Assembly (NCBI GenBank): GCA_021018815.1
Contig: JAITYX010000146.1
Span: 488,033-552,032 of the forward strand
Origin: Talinum fruticosum
Lineage: Eukaryota > Streptophyta > Magnoliopsida > Caryophyllales > Talinaceae
Length of the DNA: 64,000 nt
Direction of reading: 5' to 3'
In this document: piece after piece, positions 32,810 through 45,500 of the stretch
How positions within the stretch are numbered: the first letter of the stretch is position 1
Layout of the letters: each line of letters starts with the position of its first letter
Made by a program: the position numbers and the translations under genes
The notes under the pieces: generated by a model
The model's input: only the letters and a program-made list of their open reading frames with translations
Told to the model about the DNA's origin: nothing
The model's database searches: none

Positions 32810-35800
32810 CTTTTCTGTAGCTATATACACGCAAAATAAAATTAAAAAAATGAGTGATTAAATTAGAATCATGGTGTAATGAATTGATTCAAGTTTCATC
32901 GTTTGTAATAAATTTTTTACCCCCATATAATTAAATTACAATAAAACTAGTTTAAAAAATGTATAAAAGATTTTTAGCTTCATAATATAATAAATTCAAC
33001 GTAAAATTTAAAAATATTTCATTTGGATTTTTTCAGCCGAATTCCAGGGATTAATTTAGTTAAAAGTTTCATTTTATCAAACAAAAAAAAATCTTTTTTT
33101 TTTTTGGTGCTTTAGAAAGAGGAAATGGCCAAACCCTATAAGCAATAGATGTAGTTGAAATTCAACTCATCCAAGAAACCAATATGTAGGGGAGGCGCCA
33201 TAGAAACATAGATTAATAGCCCTAAATAGCAAATATGAGGAAAATATCATAGCTATGCAAATTGACTATATGAAACTTGAATGGAGTATCTACATGGTTA
33301 CCAATTAGCTAATCAACTCCTTGTTGTATTTAAAGCTAATAATGCCATTTCTACTGTGAGCTACTTGGAGAGGTCGGCATAACAAACTCAATGTTTACTC
33401 GGATATCATCTCCAGTCTTCTCATAGTGAAAATACTCATTAAATTTAAATTTAGAAGTATTAGTTAAAAGAGCGACACTTGATTACAATGATGAATCCAA
33501 GAATACTATGTGAGAAAGTTCCACTTTTAAAAGGAGTATTAACTATTTTTATGGGTGTCATTTTAAAAAACAACACCAATTTTTATTTAAAAGTTCTTTT
33601 TATAAAAATATAACTGACAAGTGATGCTTATTAACTTTACTTAGCCATTGTGGTAGTCCATAATCAATTATTTCTTCCTTATTATTTTTTAAATTTGAAT
33701 ACTTTATTCATCGTCGGAGTAAACACCTGTCATTATTTTCCATTTAACTAACTCCCCAATCACCTTCAACTAGTTTTTTGTTTTTTAAATAGAAGTAACC
33801 CTCTTTTTTTAATATATTCCTTTTATTAGACTTAGACTCGTTGTGTTTAGAGATAATCGAAGGCGATTCTTTCATTAAATTAAAAATATATTTACCTAAT
33901 AGTCTTAAATCTCCTTAATAAAGGAGTAAGTTACTCCTTATAACATGATTGTCCATTGCATGTGAATTCAAAATGAGCAACTACAAGGAGAACAATTGAG
34001 CACCAATTCTCTAAAATGATGGTATTTCTTTTATTGTTTAGGGAGGTGGTTTTGCCGCTATTGGTCTCCATCATCTTCTTCTTCTTCTTCTTCTTTTTTT
34101 TTTTTTTTTTTTTAAATGATTGTCCCATCTCTATCACTAACCTTTTTCCATTTCCATGTCATCTACTCTGAGACCCCACAAGATGTGATCCCTCCCAACT
34201 TCTGAAATCACCCCCTCCCTCAAAACCAAAAAGAAAAAACACAAAAAGCACGAACCCTCAAAAAAAAAAAAAAAAAATAACCCCATACAAGTTGGAGTTT
34301 TTATACCCTAGTACATGACCTATCTTATAAAATATACTCGTATATATATAATGGCGATTTTAAAATAAAAGGAAAAAAAAAAAGAAAAAGAGGCTTGTGA
34401 TTCTCTTTCTATCACATTTTTTCCTGACCAAGCCCCTCCTCTCTCTCTCTCTCTGTCTCTCTCAGACACTGGGTGTGAAATGAAAATTTGGTACAAGAGG
34501 AGAGGGCCAGAGGGGGTTTAAAATAATCAGAAACTTGGCTTTTCATTTGCTTTCTTTTCTGTATTGAGAGTTGAGAGGGCTTTTGTGGAGGGAGAATGTA
34601 CTTGGGCAGCCAAAGGTAAGAGCTAAGCTTGAGCATTTTTCTAAATTTGGGTTCCTCTCTTTCTTGCTTCTGATTATTATCTTGATAATTAGTATTGCAG
34701 TTTTTGCCCCCTTTCAGAATTCCGACAGTTTTTACTCAGTGGGTTTTTGGGTACAGAAGCTCATATTATGCATTTCTCCTTTTGGCTATGCATAGTTTTC
34801 TGATTTGGTTATTACTTCTGGGTTCTTACTTCTTCTATTTTTGAGCATTTTTAATAATACTTCCAAAATTTGGAGGTTTATCTCCCCTACCTCCCTTTCC
34901 GCCAAAACCCTTCTAATTTTTAGCTATTCTTATCAAATCTATCTACATTTTGAAAAGAAATACTGTTTATGAGTAATTAATTTCTTTTTCGATTTTCATT
35001 TGGGTTTACCGATTCGGGGATGTGCCTAGCGACGGCGGGTTCAACTGGTTTTCCTTCGGTTCTTCCACACTTAAAACCCCAAATGAAGCCCCAGAAGGGT
35101 AGCAAAGGGCAACAGTCGATTTGGGTTTTGGCTTATTTTCAATTTTATTGACTGTCTCCGACGATTTGCGTGGAAGTCAAGTGAGCTCTGATTCTCTCTC
35201 CAAAACCCTGAAACTTGTCTTCGGAATAGTATTTTTAAGATTGACTATAGAACTGTTCAACCACATTGTAATTTAGTAGTATTAAAATCTTGATTGATGA
35301 TTCTTTAAATTTTTCATTTGGGTTTCTGAAGGAGGATTTAGTTCTTGGGTTTGTTGTGTTCGAAGTTTTGAATCAATTAGGGTTTTTGGAACGATACGTT
35401 GGTTTTACTGGGTGGGCATCTCTTTATTTTGCCAGTAAAAAATTTTTTTATGTTTTTTTGGGTACTCATTATAGCTTGTACTAGTTGTAAAAGCTAAAAG
35501 GTAAAAGCCATCAATTCATTTTGGTGATTGGTTGCCACAAATAATTGAGAGAGAGAGAGAGAGAGAGAGGTGGGATGTTCTGAAGATAAGAAGCAATCAA
35601 AGCAACTGGTGGCATCGAAGGGTTGGTTATCTTCCAAATAGGTTAGATGGGTAATGGTAAATTGCCACCTTTTTCCAAAAATGGGCTTAAGTGAGTACAA
35701 AAGTGTAAAAGATTGGGAAAGTCATGTATAGAACTTTACCAAGTGTGGTAGTTATGACCGCCATTTGTGAAGCAGCGAGGTTAGGTACAGCAAGCAGTAT

Positions 35801-36035
35801 CAAATTCATTCTTTGTACTTAGCTTGAGAATCATGGAGAAAAGGGTTGCAGAGGATGATGATTGATGATGGATACATGCTTCTATTGAGCTTGATAGCTT
35901 GAGCTGCTGTGATTCTTCCAGCTTTAATTTGAGTTGAGAAAATTCTGGTTTTATGTTTAGATCGCAATGGTTCTTCAATTAAGTTTGTTTCTTGTTTGGG
36001 AAATGTTTTCAGTTGCAGAGAAAGCTAATTGAGGC

Positions 36036-36098
36036 ATGATGATGGATATCTGTTGCAGAGCTGCAAATTATCCTCTGGCTCTTTTACTTCAAATTTGA
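36036..36098 (+). CDS. uORF of 20 codons in the SPL leader
   Basis: Three consecutive ATGs open a 20-residue frame (MMMDICCRAANYPLALLLQI) that stops two bases before the proposed leader-exon donor at 36100/36101. It lies wholly inside one leader exon and would be met before the main start. Such a uORF would be expected to lower or condition translation of the SPL protein. Expression and conservation are not tested. Confidence 0.4.
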   Translation: MMMDICCRAANYPLALLLQI

Positions 36099-36259
36099 AG
36101 GTATGGCTTTCTCTGTGAATTGAGCTTAGATAAAATTTTGAAGTAATTATTATCAATAACCTGCCTCTTTAAAACTCTATATATGTAATTTTTCCTGACA
36201 TCTTCAAAATTACTGAGAATCTTACTGGTTTCCCTTGGAATCTGCAGGTTGAGTATTCA

Positions 36260-36283
36260 ATGACATTCACGATCAGCAGCTGA
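36260..36283 (+). CDS. Short uORF (7 codons) in the SPL leader
   Basis: ATG at 36260 starts MTFTISS and ends in TGA at 36281-36283, 62 bases before the main ATG at 36346. It is a second potential obstacle for scanning ribosomes. Too short to judge as a peptide. Confidence 0.4.
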   Translation: MTFTISS

Positions 36284-36345
36284 GAGATCTGGTCTGTACT
36301 CTGTTCCGGAGCTGGGTGACTGAAGCAGCTTCTCAAGATAGTTTG

Positions 36346-39327
36346 ATGAGTGGGATTCCAATGATGGAATTGAACACAAAAAGTCCCTTCCTTTGGGACT
36401 GGGAGAGCTTGGCCATGTTTAACCCCAGAGCGGTCGAAACACCGAAAAAATCACAGTTTATTGACTCTGAAATTGATGGAATAGAAGGTATTGAAGTCGG
36501 GTCTTTATATTCTTCTGGAGGTACTGGTTCTGATTTGGGATATGCATCCTCATCGAAAAGTTCCAAATCAGCCTCTGTTGATTCATCCATAGACAGGGAG
36601 GTCAAAGGAACCCAGTTCACATTGGAGACAAATGATGGCTCTCAACAGGATCCCAGAAATGGGATAGAATTGATTAATTCAGTGTCAGAAAGAGCATCCT
36701 CCATTATGGGGAGTTCAGCTGCTTCTGGTGAATCTTTGATTGCTCTGGAGCTTGGGGAGAGGACCTATTTTGAAGATGTCTCTGCAGCCAGCAATGCTAA
36801 GAATTCTTCTCTGACTTCTCTTCCTCCGAATTCGTCTGCTAAGAAATCTAGATCTTCTCTCAACACAGAAACTCCAAGATGCCAAGTTGAAGGGTGCCAT
36901 CTTGATCTTTCTTCAGCGAAAGACTACCATAGGAAGCATAGGGTTTGCGAAAATCATTCCAAAAGCCCAAAGGTTGTTATTAATGGACTTGAGCGAAGGT
37001 TTTGTCAACAATGCAGCCGGTAAGCTTCTAAGCAACTAAAACCATGAGGGAAAATCATAAACTAGCAACAGTTTGTTCTAACTCCGGGGGTGTTCGTGTT
37101 AGGCTTTTGGCTTGTGAGGTAAAGTTTGTGTATCTGGATTTCTTCTGACTCTGCCTCGGTAGGATCCTTATTAGGGTTGTTATTGTTGCTTTGTGTGAAT
37201 TGCCGTTGCCTTGGGAGGTTAGAGTTTTGCATACTTCTTTTCTTATAATAGTGAATCGTATATCAATTCATTCCCACCATTTGAAATTATTTGCTTAAAT
37301 TGAAGGTTCCACGGTCTGTCAGAGTTTGACCAAAAGAAGAGGAGCTGCCGTAGGCGTCTCTCTGATCACAATGCACGGCGCCGGAAGCCAAAGCCGGAGG
37401 TCATCCAGTTCAACACGATGAGACTGCCATCTTCCCTATATGGTACAAATTTCCAGTCTTTTTGTTAATATTTTTCAAGTGCATTAAGCTACCCAGTTGC
37501 AATTATGTGAATAGCCTGTTCATATGAATTATGCCCCTGTAGTTGGACGAAAGAGATTTCTGGTCTACTGTTTTTTCCTGTATAATCTTTCAAATATGAA
37601 AGTATATGGCCTCCAGGAGGTGATGGTTGGTGATAGCAATCCCCAGATGGAAATCAGTGTTGTCTTTAATCTGCACTAATCATTAATTCATGACAACTGG
37701 GTGTATTAGTATCTTAGGTGGGTTTCAGTCATTTTCCCCTTCCTCTTTTGAATGGTTGTAGTTGTTCTCTATGCCTGTGTTTCATAGCTTGGGACGTCTG
37801 AAAGAAAAGTCCAGCACCGACAATTTGACATCAATGGTGGACCAGCTAAACTTTAATTGCCTGTCTCAGTTTAAAGTATTAACCCCCTCCCCCTCCTTTC
37901 CAAAAAAAAAAGAGGAAACAAACAAACCCAAAAATTGTAGGTTAAGGTTAATGATGGTAATTTAGTTGGTTTACCTAGAATCACCGAATCACTGTTACCT
38001 GGTGAGATGATGTCTATCCTGGTTTTGATGTTGTACGGATTGTCTGTGTTGATATCATGAGCATGACCGTACTCAGAACACGGGTTCGGGCCTGGGATTT
38101 GTTCAACTTAGCCCTTGATTGTGTCCGAGTTGATGTTATGAGACGCAGGGCCAGGCCACGGGCTGGGATTTGTTTGATTTTGCCATCATTCTGCAGCCTT
38201 AAGTAGACAAGGCTTTATTCAACTTGGGTTACTTGTACATTAATTCGTAGACTAATAATAAAAATAACAGCTAAAGACGTTTGACAATCCATCCTGGTAG
38301 TGGTAACAATCAGTCAGCATATGAATTTGTGAAGGCCTTTTGTGAAGGCCTTTATCTGATTTGGTGCCTGCTGTGTTTGATTCTGCAGAGGGTGGGAACC
38401 AGCTCAGTTTTGCGTTCAACCAGGTGCCAGTGCTTCACTCCAGGCATGATTCCTGGGACAGCAGAAGGAACTCCAAGGTTATGCATGCAAAACCGAGTCT
38501 TTTTACGACCACAAAATCAGGGGTTGCTGATGAGCTGCAGTCAACCCAAAATAGAGTTCAAAGCCCTGGAACCAAGTTCGTTTCTGGTTCCATGCAGTCC
38601 TTGTCATTCCAGGGTGCACATTCTCAGGTCTTCCAGCGGGGTATGTTTATTCGGTTTTTCCTGAACCACTCTTTAGAATAATCTTTTTCTGCGCCTTTAT
38701 CATTCAGGAAACTTTGAGGTGCTTGTATCAAAGTAGGTTGCACTTAATTAGGTAGCTGACAGTATACTAGTTGCCTTTTGCCGTCCTTAATCCCCAGACC
38801 TACGTCGTTAGGCAATCCATGTTCTCCCCTGTCTGTTATTAACATTGAAATCTGTACTTAATTGGTTCTGCAGAAAATGAGCTGGAGTATATAGGTTTGT
38901 GATCCTTAATTACCAAGTAATTAGGACTACTTTTCTTTTCTGTTCTTTCTGAAAACCTTGATTGATTCTCCTAATACTTGTTTATACGCTTAATCACTTT
39001 CTGACTGAAATATTTGCAGGGTTACAAGTTTCTATGGTACAATCCAACATGGATGGAGCTCAAGATCTCCGTGCTCTCTCTCTTCTGTCAACAAGTTCAT
39101 GGGATTCATGTGACCCAGAACCCTCCTCACTCGACCACTCGATTTCCATGCATGCAAATCACGCTTCCTTGGCTCAGCCTTTGCCTGCCCTGCCTCTGGG
39201 TGGCCCTCCTCTTTCCTCAGTGTACTGGCAACCCGAACAACCCATCCCATCATCTGGCCCCGGGTCAAATCCATCAACTTTCCAACTGTTCAAAGCCCCC
39301 AATGAATCCACCTTCTATCTTTACTAG
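36346..39327 (+). CDS. SPL: SQUAMOSA-promoter-binding-like transcription factor (SPL2/10/11 group), miR156 target
   Basis: Coding exons are 36346-37019, 37306-37442, 38389-38640, a 21-base microexon 38874-38894 and 39020-39327, giving 463 residues. The N terminus has the group's [16 protein letters not shown] and [20 protein letters not shown] blocks. The SBP domain spans exons 1-2: [43 protein letters not shown] and [19 protein letters not shown]. It has both zinc sites (Cys3His and Cys2HisCys) and the overlapping bipartite nuclear signal, and it binds GTAC-core DNA. The last exon has [10 protein letters not shown], encoded by the miR156 site, and the group's terminal [13 protein letters not shown]. 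These factors promote phase change and shoot traits and are repressed by miR156 in juvenile plants. There is no frameshift. The frame opens to a GTG at 36316, but the first ATG is 36346. Skipping the microexon also keeps frame. Confidence 0.93.
39071..39090 (+). promoter_or_regulatory. miR156/157 target site in SPL last exon
   Basis: The 20 bases GTGCTCTCTCTCTTCTGTCA are the canonical plant miR156 complementary site. They lie in frame in the last coding exon and encode ALSLLS, the conserved position in SPL genes. Cleavage would be expected opposite the middle of the site. Confidence 0.97.
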
Positions 39328-42300
39328 ATAGAAAAACAAGGCTCGGTGGTTTGTATGTTGGTGTCAGGAATGTTCATCCTCAGCCCATGAAATGTATGAG
39401 GGAGTTAGATGGGTTAGGTTTACGAGCATGGTTTTAGAGTCAGGTGTGTTATGAAAATTTTTCTGTTTCTGACTGTTAGCTGTAAGTTTCAGTGACTGTT
39501 GTTGAATTTCCGCAGCTTGAATGAAAAGCTGTGTTTAACTGTAGTAGGCAGAAGCTTCCTCAATGGACTTCTCAGACTTGATTTGCGATCCAGATTAAAG
39601 CGTACTGAATATGTCATAGTTGTGGAACTTATTGCTTGGATAAAAAGAATAAGCTAGCTCGCTGTATCTAAGGGATATAACTTTCAGCATCAAGAGTTGG
39701 CTTAGTCCATCAAACTTTCAGCTCTAGGAGTTTTAACAACTTTTTCAGAATTTCCGGCTCCGAGCAGTCTGCTTGGGCAAGTAATTAATAAATATTTTGG
39801 AATTTTAACTTTACTCTAACCTCATCCATGTTCAACTTCTTAAAAGAAATATATAATTTTCCTAGATTAGGTGTTTCATTTACCCCACTTGATAATTTGT
39901 TTTCCCTCTGTGATTACAATACATTTTATTTTAACTAACTATAATTTTAACTAACTTTTTTCATTTCATAATATATATCACATTACAATTTCAGTGACAT
40001 TAATGATTAATTTACTGATTTTATCCTTATTAATTAATTTTTCTCTCCTTCCATTAACTTTTTTTATTTTCAATAAAATATTAAGACAAATTGATTTTTT
40101 AAGACAAATTTTATTATTAAGTTTCTGTTTTCTTAATTTTCCCTCAAAATTCAAAACTAACAAATATTATAAAATGGAGGGAGTACTTGTTCTGAAAACA
40201 CTCTAGGATTCAAGGATAGATAGGCCAAATGAATTTTATTTCGGTTGCTCAACCTAGTGTTGTCATCAGAAGAACCTACGCAATACAATTTCATGCTTCA
40301 TCTTCCCAATGCATTTTATCGACAACATTTAATCTTGTTTTCTCAGAAGAACCGACGCAATACAATTTGAAGCTTCAGCTTCCGCCATCACCAACGTATC
40401 GCATCTTATCGTATATCACCGCAACACCCTCGACAATTAATAAAACTCTTTCAATGATCACAAACCCCCAAAAAGATTAAAAAGAGTTTATTTGAAAACA
40501 GTTTTTTTTTCCATTTCTTTGCTCAATTTTGGTACCAAATTAAACTCTGAAGTCCAGTTACATTCAAAGATGATGACGAATAGACATAAAGACTAACATA
40601 TCTGGGCATCGAGCAAAATACATTACTCTTATTCAACAAAAAGCATCGTCTTACATAAAATTACCTCTCAACAACGTACCAAAAAAAGAGAGAGAACACA
40701 TATAGAGGGGGATGAGAATGGCAAATACAGAATACCTAAAATTTGCATTAGAACCCAAACAAAAAAAAGGAATAATGGGAGTGCATAGACTAGATTAAAT
40801 ACTACAGATATAAGTTGATTAAATTTTTAGTTAATTAGTTACTGATAACCGTAACCCAGTACGTATGAACCTCTTAGCTAAAAGAATCTACAGAAGTAAT
40901 ATGAAGTAAAAACAAAATAAAAAGTACCCTGAAATGAGACTGTCTCAATGACACATCATTACAAGACAATTAAATTAGAAAGACGAGGACAAAGCCTGTC
41001 CAGGGAGGAAGTAGGCAACCACTTCATGAGATTATGCCACACAAAACTGAAATCAAATGGCCTCAAAATAGACCAGATTCACACAATGAAATTGAAATCA
41101 ACGAGAGTATAAGATGAAGAGTTGGTCTGAGACACGCAAAAAGGGCAAGAAGAGTCCGAAACCATCAAACAAAGATTTGATTTGCATCAACTAGTGGGAC
41201 AACTTAGAAAGCGGAATCATCTAAGAATCATAACAGGAGACCTCCAACTCCAAGCCCAGAATCATACAAACAATATAGAAGTCAACAACCGACCACCACT
41301 GCACCCACACAATCTTGCAAGGATAAATTAGCCTATATTTATACGACTTGGATCCTACTTGGTGGAATCTACAATAGAATGAGTTGCTTGCGCCATCAAA
41401 AACCAGGACTGACAAAACAGTACTGAGGAGAGAATGCTATGTATGGAATTGTTTGGGGCGGGGGGAATGAAGGTTAGTTAACTCTCTTTCCTCTTTGAGA
41501 AATTAAACTAGGGGAAGGGAATATTTCACCTCCTTTCCCCTCCATTCCATTTTTATTCACCCCCAAAATAGGGAAGAATTAGGGAGAAGAGAGGATCAAT
41601 AGTTCTCCCTTTTCCGCTCCATTCTCGCCCCGAGTAACATATCCAAATAAGGTGAACATAGATCACCTTACTTCTCTTCCCTTCCATTCCCCTTCATTAA
41701 CCCCCTCCACTCCCCCCAAAAACAAAGCCTTCAATCCAAACAGACTGCGAGTCAGGAGAAGTTTCCTCAAGTTCATCAACCTTAGGATCTTTCACCATAA
41801 ATTCACCCCAGAAGACATGATAAAACCGCTTGGACAGCTTCCTATGCATGTCAAACACATTTTCCAGAGTTGAATTAAAGATTTTAAGATGTTTCACATC
41901 CAACCAGTCCAACTATAGAACGTAGTCTCCAGGAAGTAGAACAAGTAGGTATCAGAATGCTGAAACAACAAAACCTAAAATTCTCATTGCCAAAATCCAT
42001 GCTTCAACGCCCATAACATTTCAGGCTTACTAATGCTCCATAAGTTGGTTGTTGCATTTGAACACAAGAGCAAACCAGAGCCCACTAAGGAAGTAATTGG
42101 GAAAAGACATCCTTTTACACCTAGGCAACTACAACAACACTTGTAACACATGATCTAAAATCATATTACCCAAGAAAAACCCTGGACGCCCAGGACAAGG
42201 AACGCATAGACAATTTAAACTCACAAATTACTGAAAAATTACAGAGTGCTGTTGTGAATTTCCCACTAATTGAATAAACAGTCACATGCTGACATTCCCT

Positions 42301-42567
42301 CCGATAAGTCCATCTAAAAGAAACAATCCCTAATAAAAGAAACCAGAACCCACCTGTGAAAATTTTGCAATGACTTAGCTGGATAACATAAAACAGAATC
42401 CATAGGAAACACCCACCAGTGTGGATAATACAAGGACCTGACACAGATCATGAGAAGGCAAAGTGACCGCTGCAAATGACGACAACATGACTGACTTTCA
42501 GACACCGTTACTGAGCATGCTGAACGACAACTCTGGACCTTCCCAACAACCAGACATGTCCTAGTAC
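39328..42567. other. Convergent intergenic region between SPL and the RanBP2-finger gene
   Basis: This contains both 3' UTRs, a Stowaway-like MITE (39904-40183) and, at about 41.44-41.72 kb, a G/C-tract-rich segment with TTTGGGGCGGGGGGAATGAAGG and CTTCCATTCCCC that looks like a decayed inverted-repeat element. A pair of diverged direct repeats (AGAAGAACC-ACGCAATACAATTT) lies near 40.27-40.37 kb. No supported gene was seen. Confidence 0.6.
39904..40183 (-). mobile_element. Stowaway-like MITE, copy 2
   Basis: The right end AAAATGGAGGGAG is followed by TA (40184-40185), and the left end begins CCCTCTGTG; these are diverged Stowaway ends. Read on the minus strand, the interior (TTTTATTGAAAATAAAAAAAG and AATTAATAAGGATAAAAT) matches copies near 3.5 kb and 57.65 kb. 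Confidence 0.6.
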
Positions 42568-45500
42568 TCACTGGAACAGTAGACAATTACAAATCAATAA
42601 ATGCATGGCATCACAAGATACTAAGGGAACAAAAACAATATCCACAGGGAATGTATGTCGCAGAAATAATATATATTCATGAAATCCAATCATAGTAAAG
42701 CTCAAATGCAAGCAAATAATGAAATAAATTACGAAAGAGGAATGAAGCTGTGAGCGTAATGAGACACAAGAAAACGCAAACACCACAGACCTGCTCGTTT
42801 ACATCTGCTGGTGGAGGAGAAGAAGGTTTCTCTTCCTCAGATGGCTTATCTGCTCCACAGTTCTGTCTGTTGCATTTTGTCCTAAAGGGGTAATTTATAT
42901 TACCACATTTATCGCACTTCCAGCTGCCTTCAGGCATCTTTTGCTCTGGAAAAAGGAAGGGAAAATATTTATATAAATGTGACCCCCAAAGATGCAAAAT
43001 ACAAACTGAGCTAAATTGTGGATTCAAATACTTACTAGGACTGTTATCTGATTTTGCACCCTGAAATTTATTTCAGAAGCAAAAGGAACGTGAATGACAG
43101 GAAGAGAAAGAAAAATCAGGGTCTACCCACTTAAAGAAAATAACCAACCTGGATACTAGAGTACAGGAGATACAACCTGCACAGAAACCTAGAAAACCAG
43201 TATACTTCAATACCCTAAAGTCCCTAATAGAGTAGGGTTTGGGTAAAGGATATAGAAAAATGGTCTCATCCCTACAGTTGAATTGCGGGGAGGCTGTTTT
43301 CACAAGACCTTTGACTTTGGAAGGCATAGACTGCTTACTACAACATAATAAAAGTAAAGCACAATTTACCAAAGCATTTTGTTATACACCTTAATAACAC
43401 AAAACTAAAAAGTTAGCACCACACTGACTATGGAGTCTGGATAAACCCCAACCCAAATCAAGAAAGGGAAGTAACAGGAGAAGAGGAAAGCATAATTAGC
43501 ACCTAAAAACTGAAAAAGAATAAAAGTATTACCTGGGAAACAGGCTTCGGTGTATTGCATTTCCTCATGTTACAAACTGTTCGGAATGAGAAGTTGACAT
43601 TTCCACATTTAGGGCAGGTCCAATCGTTTTCCGCGTGACATCTACATGGAAGAACAATAGTAATAATGACAGCAACAAATAAGTGACACAGACAACCGAT
43701 ATGAAAATTTAACCCAAAAACTTTGCAACCAAAAATCATTACTAGAGTAATGCTTTTAACCTTTTCTCTGAGACTTGTCATCTGGGAAAAACCCTGGCCT
43801 TGGGCCCTGGAAAATAACAAATATTCATTTTTAGGTTCCATTATAACATGACTAATAACTTCTGCTATCACAACTTTACAACCTCATGATTACTGCATCC
43901 GAAAATTAATCATGCCAGCAAAAGGCAATATTTCAAGCTAATCAACCCAACATGATCACGAGATTTTCACCATTAAAATCATAATGATATGAAATAAATC
44001 ACAAGTAATTAGTCACAATTAACAATTTCTTAACATTAATAAAATACAAATATTACCAATAAAATCACCATGACATCAAACATTCAATGGACTGTGCTCT
44101 CAACATTCTTGTACTCTCTTACACGAAAAGGAATAAACTGCAGCTAGGTTTAAGCAGTATACTTCAAAAATCAAAAACATCAAAAGAGATGCAGAAAACT
44201 CAATAGCTGGGAAGAGGAACAATATAAAGTATTTTCAGACATCATGCCAAACAAAAGTAAAAAGGACTCAAAACGAACAAAAAAAGGTAGAGCAGTAATT
44301 GAGTCCATAAATATAACAAATCCTAAGTGGTGAAGTCCATACCATATGAGGGGAGTCATAGGTGGCATACCCATGCCATAGCGGTCCATCATTGGTGGAG
44401 GCATACCATACATTCCGCCTACAGTCAATACAATCAGAGTATTACACAATGCACACACAAGAGACCTTGACCCCAGATGAGAATAAATGAGGGTGCCAAG
44501 CATCAAGACATATACAAGAAAGGCTTGTCTATAGACAAGAGTTGAAGAGATGAGCACAATCAGGACCTAAAAACATCTCCAAGTAGTCTCAATTCTCGCT
44601 GTCCATTTGTTGTACGCCAGCAAATTTATCAAAGAAAAGAGAAAAGTAAAACTCAAATTGGATTTACTAAAACATCTGGTCCCAATTTCTGGCACACACA
44701 TTAAAACAACCCCAATCAGGCACCCTTCCCTCAAAAATCTCTCCCAAAATTGTCCTTCATCAAATTTGGGGCGAGCAATGCCATTCCCCGGAAAGTTGCT
44801 ACAACAAAGAGAAAAATGTTGGCCCCTCCTCTTTGCCAGATTGTTGCCCAAATGTTTGCTATTATAGATAGTGTAATCAATTATCCAATTAAGATAATGT
44901 AATGTAGAGGAGCAGCCAGTACTCCATGGATCTTCAAGCAGCTATGCACTTTCAGCATTATGAATGCCAAGCTATAGATACAATATCTAGGCCATATCAT
45001 AAACGGGAAGAAAACAAGTTGGCATCAAACTAAAAATCATACTTCCAATGAGAACTTTCATAGACAATCTGACAGCAAAAGACAAACCAAGAATTAAGCA
45101 AGCAATACTTCCACAACAGGCTGAGAAAGGGCAAAAACATTCTTTCTGATTCTACAAAATGTATACTGAATCAGGATTTCAGCTTTTGGTAGGAAATTTT
45201 GCATGCAAATATTATTCTAGCACCATCAAAGTGTAACTCTATAATAGAAAACAATAATGAGAACAACACAAAAGGAGAAGAAATGTGCAGCAAAAAATGG
45301 TTGACAAGCCAAATAAATCCTACAGACAAAAAGGAAAAGTTCAAAATACTAGATTGACAAAACAAAAATAGACGGCCATACATATATACACTCACACAAA
45401 CTCTCATCGTTTACTTCCATATGGTTTGTCAAGCAAAAAGATGTGATAAATAAAAAGCAAGGAAAAAGTTACATACCGTTCCCCATCATAGATCCACCGG

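Larger units (their letters stand above)
29989..34400. other. Gene-free AT-rich region with long TA repeats
   Basis: This lies between ACOS5 and the SPL leader. No frame shows family similarity. It holds a 45-bp exact tandem duplication (30483-30572), three long TA runs, poly-T and poly-A tracts and a possible SINE-like fragment near 31.6 kb. The far right part should include the SPL promoter. Confidence 0.7.
34430..36345 (+). promoter_or_regulatory. Spliced 5' leader of the SPL gene
   Basis: Splice consensus suggests three leader exons. The first ends at 34615 (CAAAG/GTAAG). The second is about 36013-36100 (TTTTCAG acceptor, GAAG/GTATGG donor). The third starts at 36248 (TCTGCAG acceptor) and runs into the coding exon. 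Two uORFs lie in these exons. Long intron-containing leaders are common in SPL2/10/11-type genes. The transcription start is not determined; the CT-rich block near 34.44 kb is a likely vicinity. Confidence 0.5.
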
